A stretch of DNA of 64,000 nucleotides from Paenibacillus sp. Soil750 (GCF_001428045.1 NZ_LMSD01000044.1:62001-126000), one strand, 5' to 3'; counted from the first letter of the stretch, positions 42,697 to 51,795 are shown. Notes: a model not told the origin generated them from the letters alone. Numbers and translations are program-made.

Positions 42697-43317
42697 GTGA
42701 GTAAAGAAAAATTAATCCGTAAATTCGATAAACAATCCAACATATATGAAACGAGAAGAAAGAAACAATCTGAGCGTAGATGGCGATCCACATTGCTAGG
42801 CAGCGCAAAGGGAAAGGTACTGGAGATTGCCGTCGGTGCTGGAGCAAATTTTAACTTTTACCCTAAAGATGTTGAGGTGACAGCTGTAGACTTTAGTCGT
42901 GAAATGTTATCCAAAGCCAAAGTTTCTGCGACAGAGAGTGGAATTCGGGCGACGTTCATGCAATCAGATATTGAATCGCTCTCGTTTCCCGATAGCTCAT
43001 TTGATACAATCGTATCCACATTATCCTTTTGCGGCTATGACAATCCTGTTCAAGTATTGCAATCATTAAACTCCTTTTGCAAACCAGGTGGCCAAATACT
43101 GTTAATGGAGCATGGTCTTAGTTCGAATCGATGGATTAAAAGAACCCAAAAGTTAATAGAGCCTATGTTCAATCGATTAGTGGGTTGTCATCTGGATCGT
43201 AATATCATGGATATTCTTGCGGAATCAAAAGTAAGTGTTCACCGTGTGGAAAGGTACATATATAACACCATTCATCTGGTGTGGGCATCACCAAATAAGG
43301 ACTCAATTCTAGATTGA
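42697..43317 (+). CDS. Class I SAM-dependent methyltransferase
   Basis: A 206-residue methyltransferase with the Rossmann-type motif I VLEIAVGAGANFNFYP (SAM binding), motif II AVDFSREML, motif III MQSDIESLSFPDSSFDTIVS and the post-motif FCKPGGQILLMEHG. It is closest in pattern to UbiE/COQ5-like and phospholipid N-methyltransferases. GTG 42697 follows AAGGAGG with six bases spacing; an in-frame ATG at 42625 lies inside the preceding terminator stem and is rejected. Substrate unknown. Confidence 0.87.
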   Translation: MSKEKLIRKFDKQSNIYETRRKKQSERRWRSTLLGSAKGKVLEIAVGAGANFNFYPKDVEVTAVDFSREMLSKAKVSATESGIRATFMQSDIESLSFPDSSFDTIVSTLSFCGYDNPVQVLQSLNSFCKPGGQILLMEHGLSSNRWIKRTQKLIEPMFNRLVGCHLDRNIMDILAESKVSVHRVERYIYNTIHLVWASPNKDSILD

Positions 43318-43500
43318 GTTGTTCGTGTATACTGACGATTTGTCTATTAGAATACTTGCGCAGATTAGTAGAAGTACACTAATAACTTGATATTGATGTC
43401 GTTTCTCAATAGATGGGTATCTATGCCCCGCAATATGATAACGAGTATATCCAGGATAATACGCGCTTCCTCATCGACAAAAAAGAAAATGGAGGAATAA

Positions 43501-44529
43501 ATGATTATTGAACTTGAAAAGCTGATTTATGCTTTAAACCAACGGTTCAAGATGAATATCATCTCCACCGACTACCAAACTGTGCCGTTACAGGGCGGAA
43601 CTGTGGCAAAAGTTTACCTGGTAACGGGGATCGCCCAAAGCGTGGATGGCGAAAAATTGCCCTACCGTATAGTGCTGAAAATCCAGAACAAATGGGAGCG
43701 TTACGGCGATCCGGGTTCATGGCGCAGGGAATATGATCTCTATTCGTCTGACTTGGGAGCGACTTTATCGCAAGCCCTCAGCTGGCCGACATGTTATCAC
43801 GCCGAGTTCAATGCCGAAGGTAATGAATACCTTCTGTGGCTGGAATATATCGATGGCGTAACCGGTTTAGACTTGACCCGTGACATGTATGAAAAGGCAG
43901 CGCTGGAGTTAGGGCGCTTTCAAGGCAAGCTGTATGCTGTGCAACCCGCTGTGCTGCAGAGCCTGACCAACCTGAGTCATGCGGATCTCATGAAGAATAC
44001 GTATTTGCATTATCGGTCATGGCCGGTCGTTTACGATTATATACGATCGGAGGACTGCGAATTGCCTCTGCACGTGCGGCAAATGCTCATCGACATCGAT
44101 GAGCAAGCAGACGAGATATTCGCCCGTATTGAAAAATTGCCCCTCGTGCTGTGTCATCGGGACTTTTGGGTAACCAATCTTATCTACGCTGACGGGAATT
44201 TCACGCTTATCGATTGGGATACCTGCGGATGGGGTTACCTGGGCGAGGATCTCGCAAGCCTGATTGCGGATGATCCGAATATCGATCACATGGTCGAACA
44301 TTACCAGCGATGTATCCCTGCGTATTACAAAGGCTTTTCGGAGTTTGCCGATGTACCCCGAATTGCTGATCATTGTGTCTATGAGTTAATCCTTCTCGTA
44401 TTTGGGTACAGGCTTGTGGAAGGGTATCTCCACACAGAGGCTGATGATGGGAAGACTAGGCGTATCCATACTCTCCAAAAAATCTATGAAATGAAGACCA
44501 TACCCTTGATGATCACATCTGGTACATAG
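43501..44529 (+). CDS. Aminoglycoside phosphotransferase (APH) family kinase
   Basis: A 342-residue kinase-fold protein. The catalytic loop is LCHRDFWVTNLIY (H-x-D-x-x-x-x-N) and the metal-binding motif FTLIDWDTCGWG (D-x-D, equivalent to the DFG), followed by GEDLASLIADDP. Family members phosphorylate aminoglycosides, choline, homoserine or other small alcohols; nothing here proves antibiotic activity. ATGGAGGAATAA gives a GGAGG site nine bases before ATG 43501. It is monocistronic, followed by a repeat element at 44537. Confidence 0.87.
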   Translation: MIIELEKLIYALNQRFKMNIISTDYQTVPLQGGTVAKVYLVTGIAQSVDGEKLPYRIVLKIQNKWERYGDPGSWRREYDLYSSDLGATLSQALSWPTCYHAEFNAEGNEYLLWLEYIDGVTGLDLTRDMYEKAALELGRFQGKLYAVQPAVLQSLTNLSHADLMKNTYLHYRSWPVVYDYIRSEDCELPLHVRQMLIDIDEQADEIFARIEKLPLVLCHRDFWVTNLIYADGNFTLIDWDTCGWGYLGEDLASLIADDPNIDHMVEHYQRCIPAYYKGFSEFADVPRIADHCVYELILLVFGYRLVEGYLHTEADDGKTRRIHTLQKIYEMKTIPLMITSGT

Positions 44530-44536
44530 CCTAAAT

Positions 44537-44657
44537 TAACGGGTAACTATAGTTCAAGAGAAGATAGAGTATCAGGAGTTCATCTTAAGTACCCAAATAA
44601 ATTAGCTAGGCTGCCGTGTGACAGCCCTTTACTCTGCTAATGGGAGGATAGTTGAAT
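44537..44657 (+). repeat. Dispersed intergenic hairpin element, copy A
   Basis: Starts TAACGGGTAACTATAG, contains an imperfect hairpin (AGGCTG to CAGCC at about 44608-44626 with TTT after it) and ends GGGAGGATAGTTGAAT. Copies with the same layout are at 51097-51183 and 56372-56452. Role unknown. Confidence 0.6.
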
Positions 44658-44752
44658 CGTTGCACGAATACCTCTAATTTGGGAAATCTGCGAGATTCAT
44701 AAATCTGGCGTTAAATGCAATGTCCTAAATATACTTTTTCGGGGTGAAATGC

Positions 44753-45127
44753 ATGAAGATTAGATGTAGATGTGGAGATATCATCGTAGACCAAACGGAT
44801 TTTCATTCAAATAAAGGATACATCATTTCAGATCAAGATTTTTTCGACTTCTTAGATGCAGTAGATAACGCAATAGAAAAATCAGGACCAACAGCAAAAG
44901 ATAAAGAGCGAGCCGTAATGAGTATTAGATATCTTATTGGTGAATTACAAAAAACAGTTTACCAGTGTTTCACTTGTGGACGTATGTATATAAATGCTAA
45001 GGAGAATGGACTCAAAGAATTTACAGCAGGTGAACATGCTCAAGGAAGCAGTATTCTTTCATCTGCGAAAGGTGAATTATGGAGGAGACCAATAAATGGT
45101 GATTGGGACGATTCAAATAAGGCATAA
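44753..45127 (+). CDS. Small cysteine-rich (zinc-ribbon-like) protein of unknown function
   Basis: A 124-residue protein. It begins MKIRCRCGDIIVDQTD and has a second pair in VYQCFTCGRMYIN; the C-x-C and C-x-x-C pairs could bind zinc. In between is an acidic helix (QDFFDFLDAVDNAIEKSG). I do not recognise a named family. GGGGTG lies seven bases before ATG 44753, preferred over GTG 44744. Genes on both sides are unrelated, and the following gene is broken. Confidence 0.65.
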   Translation: MKIRCRCGDIIVDQTDFHSNKGYIISDQDFFDFLDAVDNAIEKSGPTAKDKERAVMSIRYLIGELQKTVYQCFTCGRMYINAKENGLKEFTAGEHAQGSSILSSAKGELWRRPINGDWDDSNKA

Positions 45128-45165
45128 CAATAATTGCAGAGCAGATAAAGAAAGAAGTGAAAACA

Positions 45166-45521
45166 ATGAAAACCGTTATTTACTTTATTAGACATGCCGA
45201 GAAATAGGTAAGATTGGAGAAATGAATTTTAGGGAAGCAAAACTGAAAGTTTATAAAGACATTTATTACTCATTTCCTGATGGTGAATCGACCATCAGTG
45301 CTCAAGGAAGAGCAATAAAAACAATAGTAAAAATATTAAATGAATATAGAGAAAAGAAAATTGTAATCGGGACACATGGGGATATAATGACTTTGATTTT
45401 GAATTATTTTAATAACCAATTTGACTTTGAATTTTGGGAATCAACTTCGATGCCAGACATTTATAAATTAGAATTTAAAAATCACGAATTAAAAGAAGTT
45501 AAGAGGCTTTGGTTAGAGTAG
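45166..45521 (+). pseudogene. Broken histidine phosphatase (phosphoglycerate-mutase-like) gene
   Basis: ATG 45166 encodes MKTVIYFIRHAEK and stops at TAG 45205; RHAE is the catalytic histidine motif of the branch. A second frame from 45222 encodes the C-terminal part: FREAKLKVYKDIYYSFPDGE (with the ES motif), then GTHGDIMTLILNYF with the second catalytic His, ending in KEVKRLWLE. The middle of the protein (about 60-80 residues) is missing and the two parts are out of frame, so an internal deletion has inactivated it. Confidence 0.85.
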
Positions 45522-45544
45522 CTCTAAGAAGTCACTGGCATCAG

Positions 45545-45709
45545 CTAACACCGTATTCATGCTGTATCGATGTGAATCCTAACACAAACCGTATTTACGT
45601 AACAAACACAACGAACAACAATGTTTCCGTTATTAACGGAATTACAAACACGGTTGTAGCTACGATTCCAGTAGGATCAAATCCAAGAAGTGTCGCTGTG
45701 AACCCTTAA
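45545..45709 (+). pseudogene. Fragment of a YVTN-type beta-propeller gene
   Basis: The frame reads IDVNPNTNRIYVTNTTNNNV then SVINGITNTVVATIPVGSNP and RSVAVNP before TAA 45707-45709. This is one blade of a YVTN/40-residue propeller repeat, without start codon, signal peptide or further blades. It lies directly against the truncated 3' end of the YafY-type gene on the other strand. Confidence 0.85.
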
Positions 45710-46177
45710 TGCCATTTTTATCTATATAATCAAATGAAACTAACGTTCTCTTTAATATCGATTCTTGGCAAATCTTCAAGGTTTGAAGAATCTCAGACCG
45801 ACCCTCCCAATTATAAAATGACAGTTGGATTGAACTTTTCGGAGACAATGGATTAACCATGGCTTCTATTTTTTTTATAGTCACTTCAACTTCTTCGCTA
45901 ATTAAAATTTGTTCCAATCCGCCGAGCGCAGTCAATATATTCTCCAAGTCGGAGCTGCTTAAAAGACGTTTATCAACCTTATATTCATCCATAATAGCGT
46001 AGCCACCATGAACTCCATGGATAGAATAGATAGGATGTTTGATAAACTCAGTGTTTCCATATCACGAAGAATCGTTCTTTTGGAAACGTTAAATAATCTT
46101 GCGAATTCTTTTGTTGTAACGACATCTTTTTTCAGCAATATCATGATTATAGAAATTAGTCTCTCAACCTTGTCCAT
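45660..46177 (-). pseudogene. Frameshifted and truncated YafY/WYL-type DeoR regulator
   Basis: From ATG 46177 the helix-turn-helix reads MDKVERLISIIMILLKKDVV then FARLFNVSKRTILRDMETLS; near 46037 one base is lost so the expected IYSIHGVHGGYAI continues in another frame, which then gives MDEYKVDKRLLSSSDLENIL and SFYNWEGRSEILQTLKICQE up to FDYIDKNGIKGS. There the gene breaks off at about 45710 and foreign sequence follows; the rest of the WYL domain is absent. It is divergent from the VOC gene at 46278, its former neighbour and likely target. Confidence 0.85.
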
Positions 46178-46277
46178 ATTTCCCTCTTTTTTCTCTGCAT
46201 AATCTATGAAAGGTGACAAATAGCTGTCACCTTTTATAGATTATACTACATTTATAACAAGAAGGAGGTATGACATT

Positions 46278-46739
46278 ATGTCAGCTATTGCATATTTAAA
46301 TTTTGATGGAATCGCAGAAAAAGCGATCGCATTTTATTCGGAGGCTTTATATGTAAACGAGGTAAAAAAGGTGAAATTCAGTGATTTTCCGCAAGATCCA
46401 AACTATCCCTTGCCAGAAAATGAATTAAATATGATCATGGAGTCTTCAATCGAATTCGCAGGTGGGAAAATTATGATGTCGGATATTCTACCTTCGATGA
46501 AGAGTATAACGGGCGAGTTGATAAAAGGAAATAATATAATGATTAGTCTCGTTATTGATGATAAACAGACACTGGAGAATTACTTTTCTAATTTATCTGT
46601 AGGTGGTTATGTTATCATGCCATTAGCAGAAATGCCTTGGTCTTCGTGCTTCGGAATGTTGGCTGATAAATTTGGTGTTGTTTGGAAATTTAATAGTGAC
46701 GCAGATAAGTTCCTTGATAAAGTTATTTCCAACAAATAG
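46278..46739 (+). CDS. PhnB/VOC-like protein
   Basis: A 153-residue PhnB-type VOC protein: IAYLNFDGIAEKAIAFYSEA at the start, MIMESSIEFAGGKIMMSDIL in the middle, and EMPWSSCFGMLADKFGVVWK near the end. PhnB proteins often sit with YafY-type regulators, as here (divergent remnant). The function of the group is not well defined. AAGAAGGAGG precedes ATG 46278. Two terminator-like hairpins follow (46751, 46905). Confidence 0.87.
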   Translation: MSAIAYLNFDGIAEKAIAFYSEALYVNEVKKVKFSDFPQDPNYPLPENELNMIMESSIEFAGGKIMMSDILPSMKSITGELIKGNNIMISLVIDDKQTLENYFSNLSVGGYVIMPLAEMPWSSCFGMLADKFGVVWKFNSDADKFLDKVISNK

Positions 46740-46750
46740 TAATGATTTAG

Positions 46751-46782
46751 AAAATGGTCTTGCAACTAAAGGCCATTTTTTA
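46751..46782 (+). terminator. Terminator after the PhnB-like gene
   Basis: Stem AAAATGGTCTT / AAGGCCATTTT with a T run. Confidence 0.8.
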
Positions 46783-46904
46783 TTATTCCTTTTAAATAAC
46801 AGGTATACTAAGGGAATATTAATGAATTTGGATCAGGGAAAATACTGAAAAAGCCATTAGTTCGTTTATACATTGTTTTTCCAATTTTGGTATATACTAA
46901 GCTG

Positions 46905-46953
46905 AAAAAGTGAACAGAACCCTATTACTTTTAAGGGCTTCTGCTCACTTTTT
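46905..46953 (+). terminator. Second hairpin in the 46740-47114 gap
   Basis: Long imperfect stem from AAAAAGTGAACAGAA to TTCTGCTCACTTTTTT. The rest of the 375-base gap holds no supported gene. Confidence 0.65.
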
Positions 46954-47114
46954 TCAATACTCTTGGATTAGGTGCCTGGGATAGAAATGAAGTAATCCGC
47001 ACAGATTACCATTAAATGTTTGCTTTCAATAACAAAGTGGTCCAAGAGCAAAAGGTGAGTTAAATGTGTTTGATATAAAATTTAACGAAAATAGGTAAGG
47101 AGCGATTAAAGATA

Positions 47115-47603
47115 ATGACAGAATTAGAGCTATTAAACACGGAGGAAATAAAAAGAGAAGATTTTGAAAAGGAGTACAAGGCATATATGGAAGCACAGTG
47201 TACTCTTGAGTTTGTGCTAAACAATCAATCAACAATTTACGTTTGTAAGATCGGATTGGCACAAGGAGCTAACACTAATGATGCCGAGCCTGGCAGGAAT
47301 CTTAAAACCGGTAACGTTGCTATAGGTGTTGAACTTCAGCCAGGCAATATAAGTACTGTAAATATTATTGACAGAAAAGTAGCTGCAAATATAGCAAATC
47401 TTTCACTCATATATAGAATTATTGATTCTGGGGAAGAGCTTGTAACGGACTTTGAGGAAGTTCGTGCGCCAAATGACGAATATTTAACTTACGTTACGTG
47501 GACAATAAAAGATCCAGAGAATTTCGAACAGGAAAATTATCCAAAACCAGGGATTGAAGTGATTATTAAAACCAATAAAACAACAACAACAACAGTCGGG
47601 TGA
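47115..47603 (+). CDS. Protein of unknown function
   Basis: A 162-residue soluble protein I do not recognise. It is acidic in its N-terminus (EEIKREDFEKEYKAYME) and beta-rich after that (TLEFVLNNQSTIYVCKIGLA, GNVAIGVELQPGNISTVNII, TYVTWTIKDPENFEQEN); the end is a Lys/Thr tail. There is no signal peptide or membrane segment. TAAGGAG lies about 12 bases before ATG 47115. Local GC is low. It stands alone between hairpins. Confidence 0.6.
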   Translation: MTELELLNTEEIKREDFEKEYKAYMEAQCTLEFVLNNQSTIYVCKIGLAQGANTNDAEPGRNLKTGNVAIGVELQPGNISTVNIIDRKVAANIANLSLIYRIIDSGEELVTDFEEVRAPNDEYLTYVTWTIKDPENFEQENYPKPGIEVIIKTNKTTTTTVG

Positions 47604-47675
47604 CAATAACTTTATTTCATTAATGGCCGTGCAAATCTGCGACACCAATTAATAAAAGTCGACCCCCTATAAAAC

Positions 47676-47718
47676 ACAAAAAGAGACCTACAGTCCGTTG
47701 CTGTGGGTCTCTTTTTGT
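47676..47718. terminator. Repeated terminator hairpin, second type, copy 1
   Basis: An 18-bp stem (47676-47693 and 47701-47718, one wobble) in the gap 47604-47876. The 27 bases 47691-47717 recur at 56035-56061 with two differences. No other feature is seen in this gap. Confidence 0.85.
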
Positions 47719-47876
47719 AATTAAGCTTATGGTGAGGATAACGTAAGTTAAGTATAAGATGAAAGTCCACCCAAGGATCTTGGTATTGTTAGTGTAAAGA
47801 CGACGGAGGAACGCTGTTTCAAACAAGTCCTATTAGCTTTAATAGGAAGTAGTCTATAGGAAAAGGAGTGTTTGGA

Positions 47877-48227
47877 ATGTCTACTATACATACACTATAC
47901 GTCTCTTTATCCAACAAAAGTCTTGATAGTAAAGCTTCTATGAATGAACAGCTTGAGGTCCGCGGGACAGAGGATGAGCTCGAAAAGCTACGTCAAATGC
48001 TTTAGCAACTACAGCGGGATGATGAAGTGACCCAATTCAGAGCTCCAATTCCGTATAAATCCGCCGATCACGATAAAGCAACGGATCAATTTAACGATGA
48101 TCTGCTCAAACTCTATCAACTAATCTACAAGTTGGGAACTGACAGGACGAAGGCGCATATTCATGATATGAACATACTTAATAAGCTGCAAAATACCGAT
48201 TACGAAGATCCCGGCTACGAGCGTTAA
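47877..48227 (+). pseudogene. Small protein gene interrupted by an in-frame amber codon
   Basis: From ATG 47877 (AAAAGGAG upstream) the frame runs 42 codons to a TAG at 48003-48005, then continues in the same frame for 73 codons to TAA 48225-48227. Both halves have consistent composition: STIHTLYVSLSNKSLDSKAS, then after the TAG QLQRDDEVTQFRAPIPYKSA and DDLLKLYQLIYKLGTDRTKA. The downstream half has no binding site of its own (GTG 48027 has only GATGATGAA before it). I do not recognise the family. A single nonsense mutation (CAG or TGG to TAG) explains it most simply. Confidence 0.72.
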
Positions 48228-48543
48228 TTGGACATGGAGATAATCGAGAAATTCTCGATATTAGAAAAACACCAAAACAAGCCTTTCGTTTCGACGGAAG
48301 GCTTGTTTGTTAGATTATTCTTTTAATAAAGAAAATAGGACAAAGTGTGTCTAACAAATGGGGGGTCACTTCAGCGTGATCATATTGTTCTAAGTTGTAT
48401 TTTCGATTTAACGAACAACTTTAATGTGAATTGATTGAAGTTGTTTGTAACAAGTGTTATTCTAACAACGGTAAACTCGAAATACGTGCTCTTCAATACA
48501 TCTACTAATAGTCACTAATTTAGTTATAAGGAAAGGTAATATT
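48228..48543 (+). other. Intergenic leader region of the second ABC-F gene
   Basis: Contains a terminator (48275-48308) and, about 100-150 bases before the ABC-F gene, three segments that can pair in two ways (AAGTTGT, then ACAACTT, then AAGTTGT, between about 48392 and 48450). No T run follows them, so a terminator-type attenuator is not proven. AAGGAAAGG precedes the ABC-F start. Confidence 0.4.
48275..48308 (+). terminator. Rho-independent terminator
   Basis: A 15-bp stem AAACAAGCCTTTCGT / ACGGAAGGCTTGTTT (one wobble) with a TTCG loop, after the amber-interrupted gene. Confidence 0.88.
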
Positions 48544-50283
48544 ATGATAAAAGTTGAAAACTTGTCCTTCTCATTTCCGCAAAAAGAACTATATAAAAAC
48601 ATTTCATTTACGCTTGAAGAGGCACAACATTGCGCTTTTATAGGAACAAGTGGCAGTGGGAAAAGTACACTGATCGATATACTGATGGATCCAGAAAGAT
48701 ATTTGTTCGAGGGCATGTTAGAAATAGATCCGACTTGCAAAATTAGGCATGTAAGTCAATTTCCACAATTCGACAAAACGAAGGAAACAACTGTTTTTGA
48801 ATATATTGGGGAAGAATTTATTAAGATACAAAATGAAATAACATCTATTTGTACGGAGATGGAAACATCATCGGATATGGATGCGTTATTAGAAAAGTAT
48901 CAATTAGCTTTAGACACATTTGATTCAATCGGTGGGGCTGATTTTGAAAGCAACATTAATAAGAAACTAAATCTAGCAAACCTTATGAAGCTAAAAGATC
49001 TTAAAGTATCCGACCTGAGTGGTGGGGAATTCAAACTTATTCAAGTGATGAAGGAAATGCTTAGTAGTCCAGACTTAATGATTATGGACGAACCCGATGT
49101 ATTTTTAGACTTTGAAAACCTAAATGCGCTTAAAAATCTGATTAATTCTCACAAAGGAATGCTGCTAGTTGTTACGCACAACCGATATCTATTGAATCAT
49201 TGTTTCAACAAAATTCTACACCTTGAAAACATGGAGATCCAAGAGTTTGATGGGCGGTATATTGAGTATAATTTCTCATTACTTCAGACAAAAATTGAGT
49301 TGCAAGAAATCGCAGTCGCTGAACAAGAAGAAATTGCGAGATACGATAACATTATTGATAATCTTAGAGCTATCGCAACGTATAATTCAGAAGCATCTAG
49401 AGGGAGAGCATTAAAAGCTAGAGTAAGGTTTCAAGAAAGATTGGAAGCGCGTAGAATTAAAGCGCCATTTGTTGATATTAAGCAACCGAGTATTAGTTTT
49501 GCTATTGAAAATGAGATTGAAGACACCATTGTTGTAAATGTCAATAATTATAGTGTTACGTTTGATGAGTTGCTTTTAGACAATGTTAACTTTGAGATAA
49601 AATCTACGGATAAAGTAGCCATTATTGGTCCAAACGGTACTGGGAAAACGACTTTACTTCGAGATATCTTTACAAATAATCATGCTTCAATTGAAATAAA
49701 TGCTGATGTTAAAGTGGCTTATCTATCTCAGAATCAAGGAGAAGTACTAAAGGATTATAATACAATACTCGAAGAATTCATCGATGCTGGGTTTAAAACT
49801 TATGATGAGGTTAGATCGTATATTTCAAACTATGGCTTTGAAGGAGAAATCGTTAATCAAAAGATAGCCTCTTTATCTGGTGGAGAAAAAAATATGCTTC
49901 AATTGGCTAAAGTTTCTGCCAGTAAAGCAAACGTATTGCTTCTTGATGAACCGACAAGCCATTTGGACACCTATACACAAATAGCACTGGAGAAAGCTAT
50001 TGAAGACTATAAAGGTGCGATTCTTATGATTTCTCATGATTTCTACTCTGTTGTAAATGGTATGGATTATGTTTTAATCATTGACGATAAGACGATTAGA
50101 AAAATGAGTATGCGAAAATTTAGACAGATGATTTATGCTAGTCATTTTGATAGAGACTATCTGGAAAATGAACAAAATAAAAAATCGCTTGAAATGAAAA
50201 TAGAATTGGCTTTAAAAGATACTAATTTTGAACTTGCAAAAGTATTGGTTGATGAGCTAGAAGAGCTGATTAAGTTGCTTTAA
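48544..50283 (+). CDS. ABC-F family ATPase
   Basis: A 579-residue protein with two ABC domains and no membrane segments. First domain: Walker A GTSGSGKST (34-42), signature LSGGEF, Walker B LMIMDEPDVFLD, which departs from the usual DEPTNHLD. The linker (about 235-300) is rich in Glu/Arg. Second domain: GPNGTGKTT, LSGGEKNMLQLAK and LLLDEPTSHLD, then a helical C-terminal extension (KKSLEMKIELALKDTNFELA to the end) of the type seen in Uup-like ABC-F proteins. It acts on ribosomes either as a translation factor or as a resistance protein; the sequence does not decide. AGGAAAGG precedes ATG 48544. The gene is AT-rich (35% GC in one counted line). Confidence 0.88.
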   Translation: MIKVENLSFSFPQKELYKNISFTLEEAQHCAFIGTSGSGKSTLIDILMDPERYLFEGMLEIDPTCKIRHVSQFPQFDKTKETTVFEYIGEEFIKIQNEITSICTEMETSSDMDALLEKYQLALDTFDSIGGADFESNINKKLNLANLMKLKDLKVSDLSGGEFKLIQVMKEMLSSPDLMIMDEPDVFLDFENLNALKNLINSHKGMLLVVTHNRYLLNHCFNKILHLENMEIQEFDGRYIEYNFSLLQTKIELQEIAVAEQEEIARYDNIIDNLRAIATYNSEASRGRALKARVRFQERLEARRIKAPFVDIKQPSISFAIENEIEDTIVVNVNNYSVTFDELLLDNVNFEIKSTDKVAIIGPNGTGKTTLLRDIFTNNHASIEINADVKVAYLSQNQGEVLKDYNTILEEFIDAGFKTYDEVRSYISNYGFEGEIVNQKIASLSGGEKNMLQLAKVSASKANVLLLDEPTSHLDTYTQIALEKAIEDYKGAILMISHDFYSVVNGMDYVLIIDDKTIRKMSMRKFRQMIYASHFDRDYLENEQNKKSLEMKIELALKDTNFELAKVLVDELEELIKLL

Positions 50284-50519
50284 ATCTAACGCTCGATTAA
50301 ATCGATCCTGCAAACTAATTGTCGGTTGACAAGAACAATGTCCAAATGAAGTCCGTGTAACCCGCGGGCTTTTTTAGTTATCCGTTTGCCGACTAACAGT
50401 AGACTGACCTGTAACTTGCTAAACTAACGGGCAGATTTGGTAATGCAAAGCAGGTTATTTTTTGGTAGCATTAGTTTATGGTTGTTTTGTTTGATAAAAA
50501 TAAACCAAAGGGGGATGTC

Positions 50520-51083
50520 ATGAAACCAATTATGATTGATTTTCCAGATGAGTTTCATACTGAACGATTAGTAATTAGAATGCCAAAACATGGGGATGGT
50601 AAGGTTGTTTTTGAAGCCGTTAATGCTTCGATAAATGAGTTGAAACCATGGTTAAAGTTTGCTCAAAATGAACAAACCGAATATGATATTGAACTTGCAG
50701 TTAGAGAGGCACATGTAAGATTTTTAAGTCGTGAAAATCTAAGATTCCTTATCTTTTTGAAAGAAACGGGGCAATTTGTTGCTACATCAAGCTTACATAA
50801 CATAGATTGGGATGTACGGAAATTTGAAATTGGATATTGGATAAATACACTTTTTAGTTGCAGTGGGTATATGACTGAAGCGGTTGATGGTATTTGTAAT
50901 TTTGCTTTTAGTCAGTTGAATGCCCGAAGATTGGAAATACGTTGCGATACTAAAAATACTAGAAGTAAGTTAATACCTGAACGATTACACTTTGAACTTG
51001 AGGGTATTATCAAGAACGAAGATTTATCGGTTGATGGAAGCGAATTGAGGGACACATACATTTTTGCAAAGATACAACGATGA
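50520..51083 (+). CDS. GNAT-family (RimJ/RimL-like) acetyltransferase
   Basis: A 187-residue N-acetyltransferase: FHTERLVIRMPKHGDGKVVF, RFLIFLKETGQFVATSSLHN, EIGYWINTLFSCSGYMTEAV and NARRLEIRCDTKNTRSKLIP are the family strands. Two key loops differ from consensus: the acetyl-CoA loop normally ends in a G-x-G-x-x-T/S-E-A pattern and here reads SCSGYMTEA, and N-x-x-S-x-x-V-x-E-x-L-G-F reads NTRSKLIPERLHF. It may be partly decayed or specialised. ATG 50520 follows AGGGGGA; the longer in-frame ATG at 50478 has no site. Substrate unknown. Confidence 0.83.
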   Translation: MKPIMIDFPDEFHTERLVIRMPKHGDGKVVFEAVNASINELKPWLKFAQNEQTEYDIELAVREAHVRFLSRENLRFLIFLKETGQFVATSSLHNIDWDVRKFEIGYWINTLFSCSGYMTEAVDGICNFAFSQLNARRLEIRCDTKNTRSKLIPERLHFELEGIIKNEDLSVDGSELRDTYIFAKIQR

Positions 51084-51096
51084 CATGTTTTATTAG

Positions 51097-51183
51097 ACTA
51101 CCGGATAACTATAGCTTCATAAATCAATATTTTAACGGCTGCCGCGGCGGCCATTTTTGCGTAATAAGGCAGGATAATGGAAT
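51097..51183 (+). repeat. Dispersed intergenic hairpin element, copy B
   Basis: Begins ACTACCGGATAACTATAG, has a GC-rich hairpin (GGCTGCCGCGGCGGCC at 51137-51152, followed by ATTTTT) and ends GGCAGGATAATGGAAT. Same layout as 44537-44657 and 56372-56452. Confidence 0.6.
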
Positions 51184-51236
51184 GAAGTAACAAATATGTT
51201 GTATTAACAAATAATATAAAAGGGGGGGCATTTTAA

Positions 51237-51662
51237 ATGAACGTACAAGAACAAATCGAAAAGTATATTACCAGCCAAGCTGAACCAAAACGTAGTGATA
51301 TGCAAGAGTTACACCGCATCATTCTGCAAGTAATGCCAGTATGTAAATTATGGTTCTTGGATGGTAAAAACAATGAAAATATAGCTGTTTCTAATCCTAA
51401 TATAGGATATGGATTTCACACCATAAAATATGCTGATGGAAGTTCCAGAGAGTTTTATCAAATTGGTATCAGTGCAAACAAAACCGGAATCTCTGTCTAT
51501 ATCCTAGGTATTAAAGATAAGAAATACTTAACCCACACATATGGAAATAAAATTGGTAGGGCGAGTGTGAGTGGATATTGCATTAAGTTCAAAACGCTAA
51601 AAGATATAAACATTGATATACTTGAAGCCGCAATACGGTTTGGTGTTGAGGCGACACGATAA
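51237..51662 (+). CDS. DUF1801 (YdhG-like) protein
   Basis: A 141-residue protein with the DUF1801 layout: VQEQIEKYITSQAEPKRSDM then LHRIILQVMPVCKLWFLDG, IGYGFHTIKYADGSSREFYQ, the strand ISVYILGIKDKK and a C-terminal helix ending EAAIRFGVEATR. B. subtilis YdhG, of this fold, was proposed to handle iron; other members have no known role. AAAAGGGGGGG lies 10-12 bases before ATG 51237. Monocistronic. Confidence 0.8.
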   Translation: MNVQEQIEKYITSQAEPKRSDMQELHRIILQVMPVCKLWFLDGKNNENIAVSNPNIGYGFHTIKYADGSSREFYQIGISANKTGISVYILGIKDKKYLTHTYGNKIGRASVSGYCIKFKTLKDINIDILEAAIRFGVEATR

Positions 51663-51795
51663 CGAACTTCTAATGTTAGTTTAATGGCATCAGAATGAGG
51701 TTACCGATAGATAGGATTCGGTAGCTTTTGCTGCGTTTAATGTCCTTGATTGTAGTCTAGTAACACAAATCCTCCTTTTTATAGGAGTTCGATTT

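Noticed and set aside
47620..47826. 68-codon minus-strand frame
   Set aside because: It is built around a repeated terminator hairpin, with no binding site and no family resemblance; the hydrophobic stretch arises from T-rich sequence.
47877..48227. TAG as a pyrrolysine or programmed read-through codon
   Set aside because: No pyrrolysine machinery or read-through context is visible in this window; a nonsense mutation is simpler.
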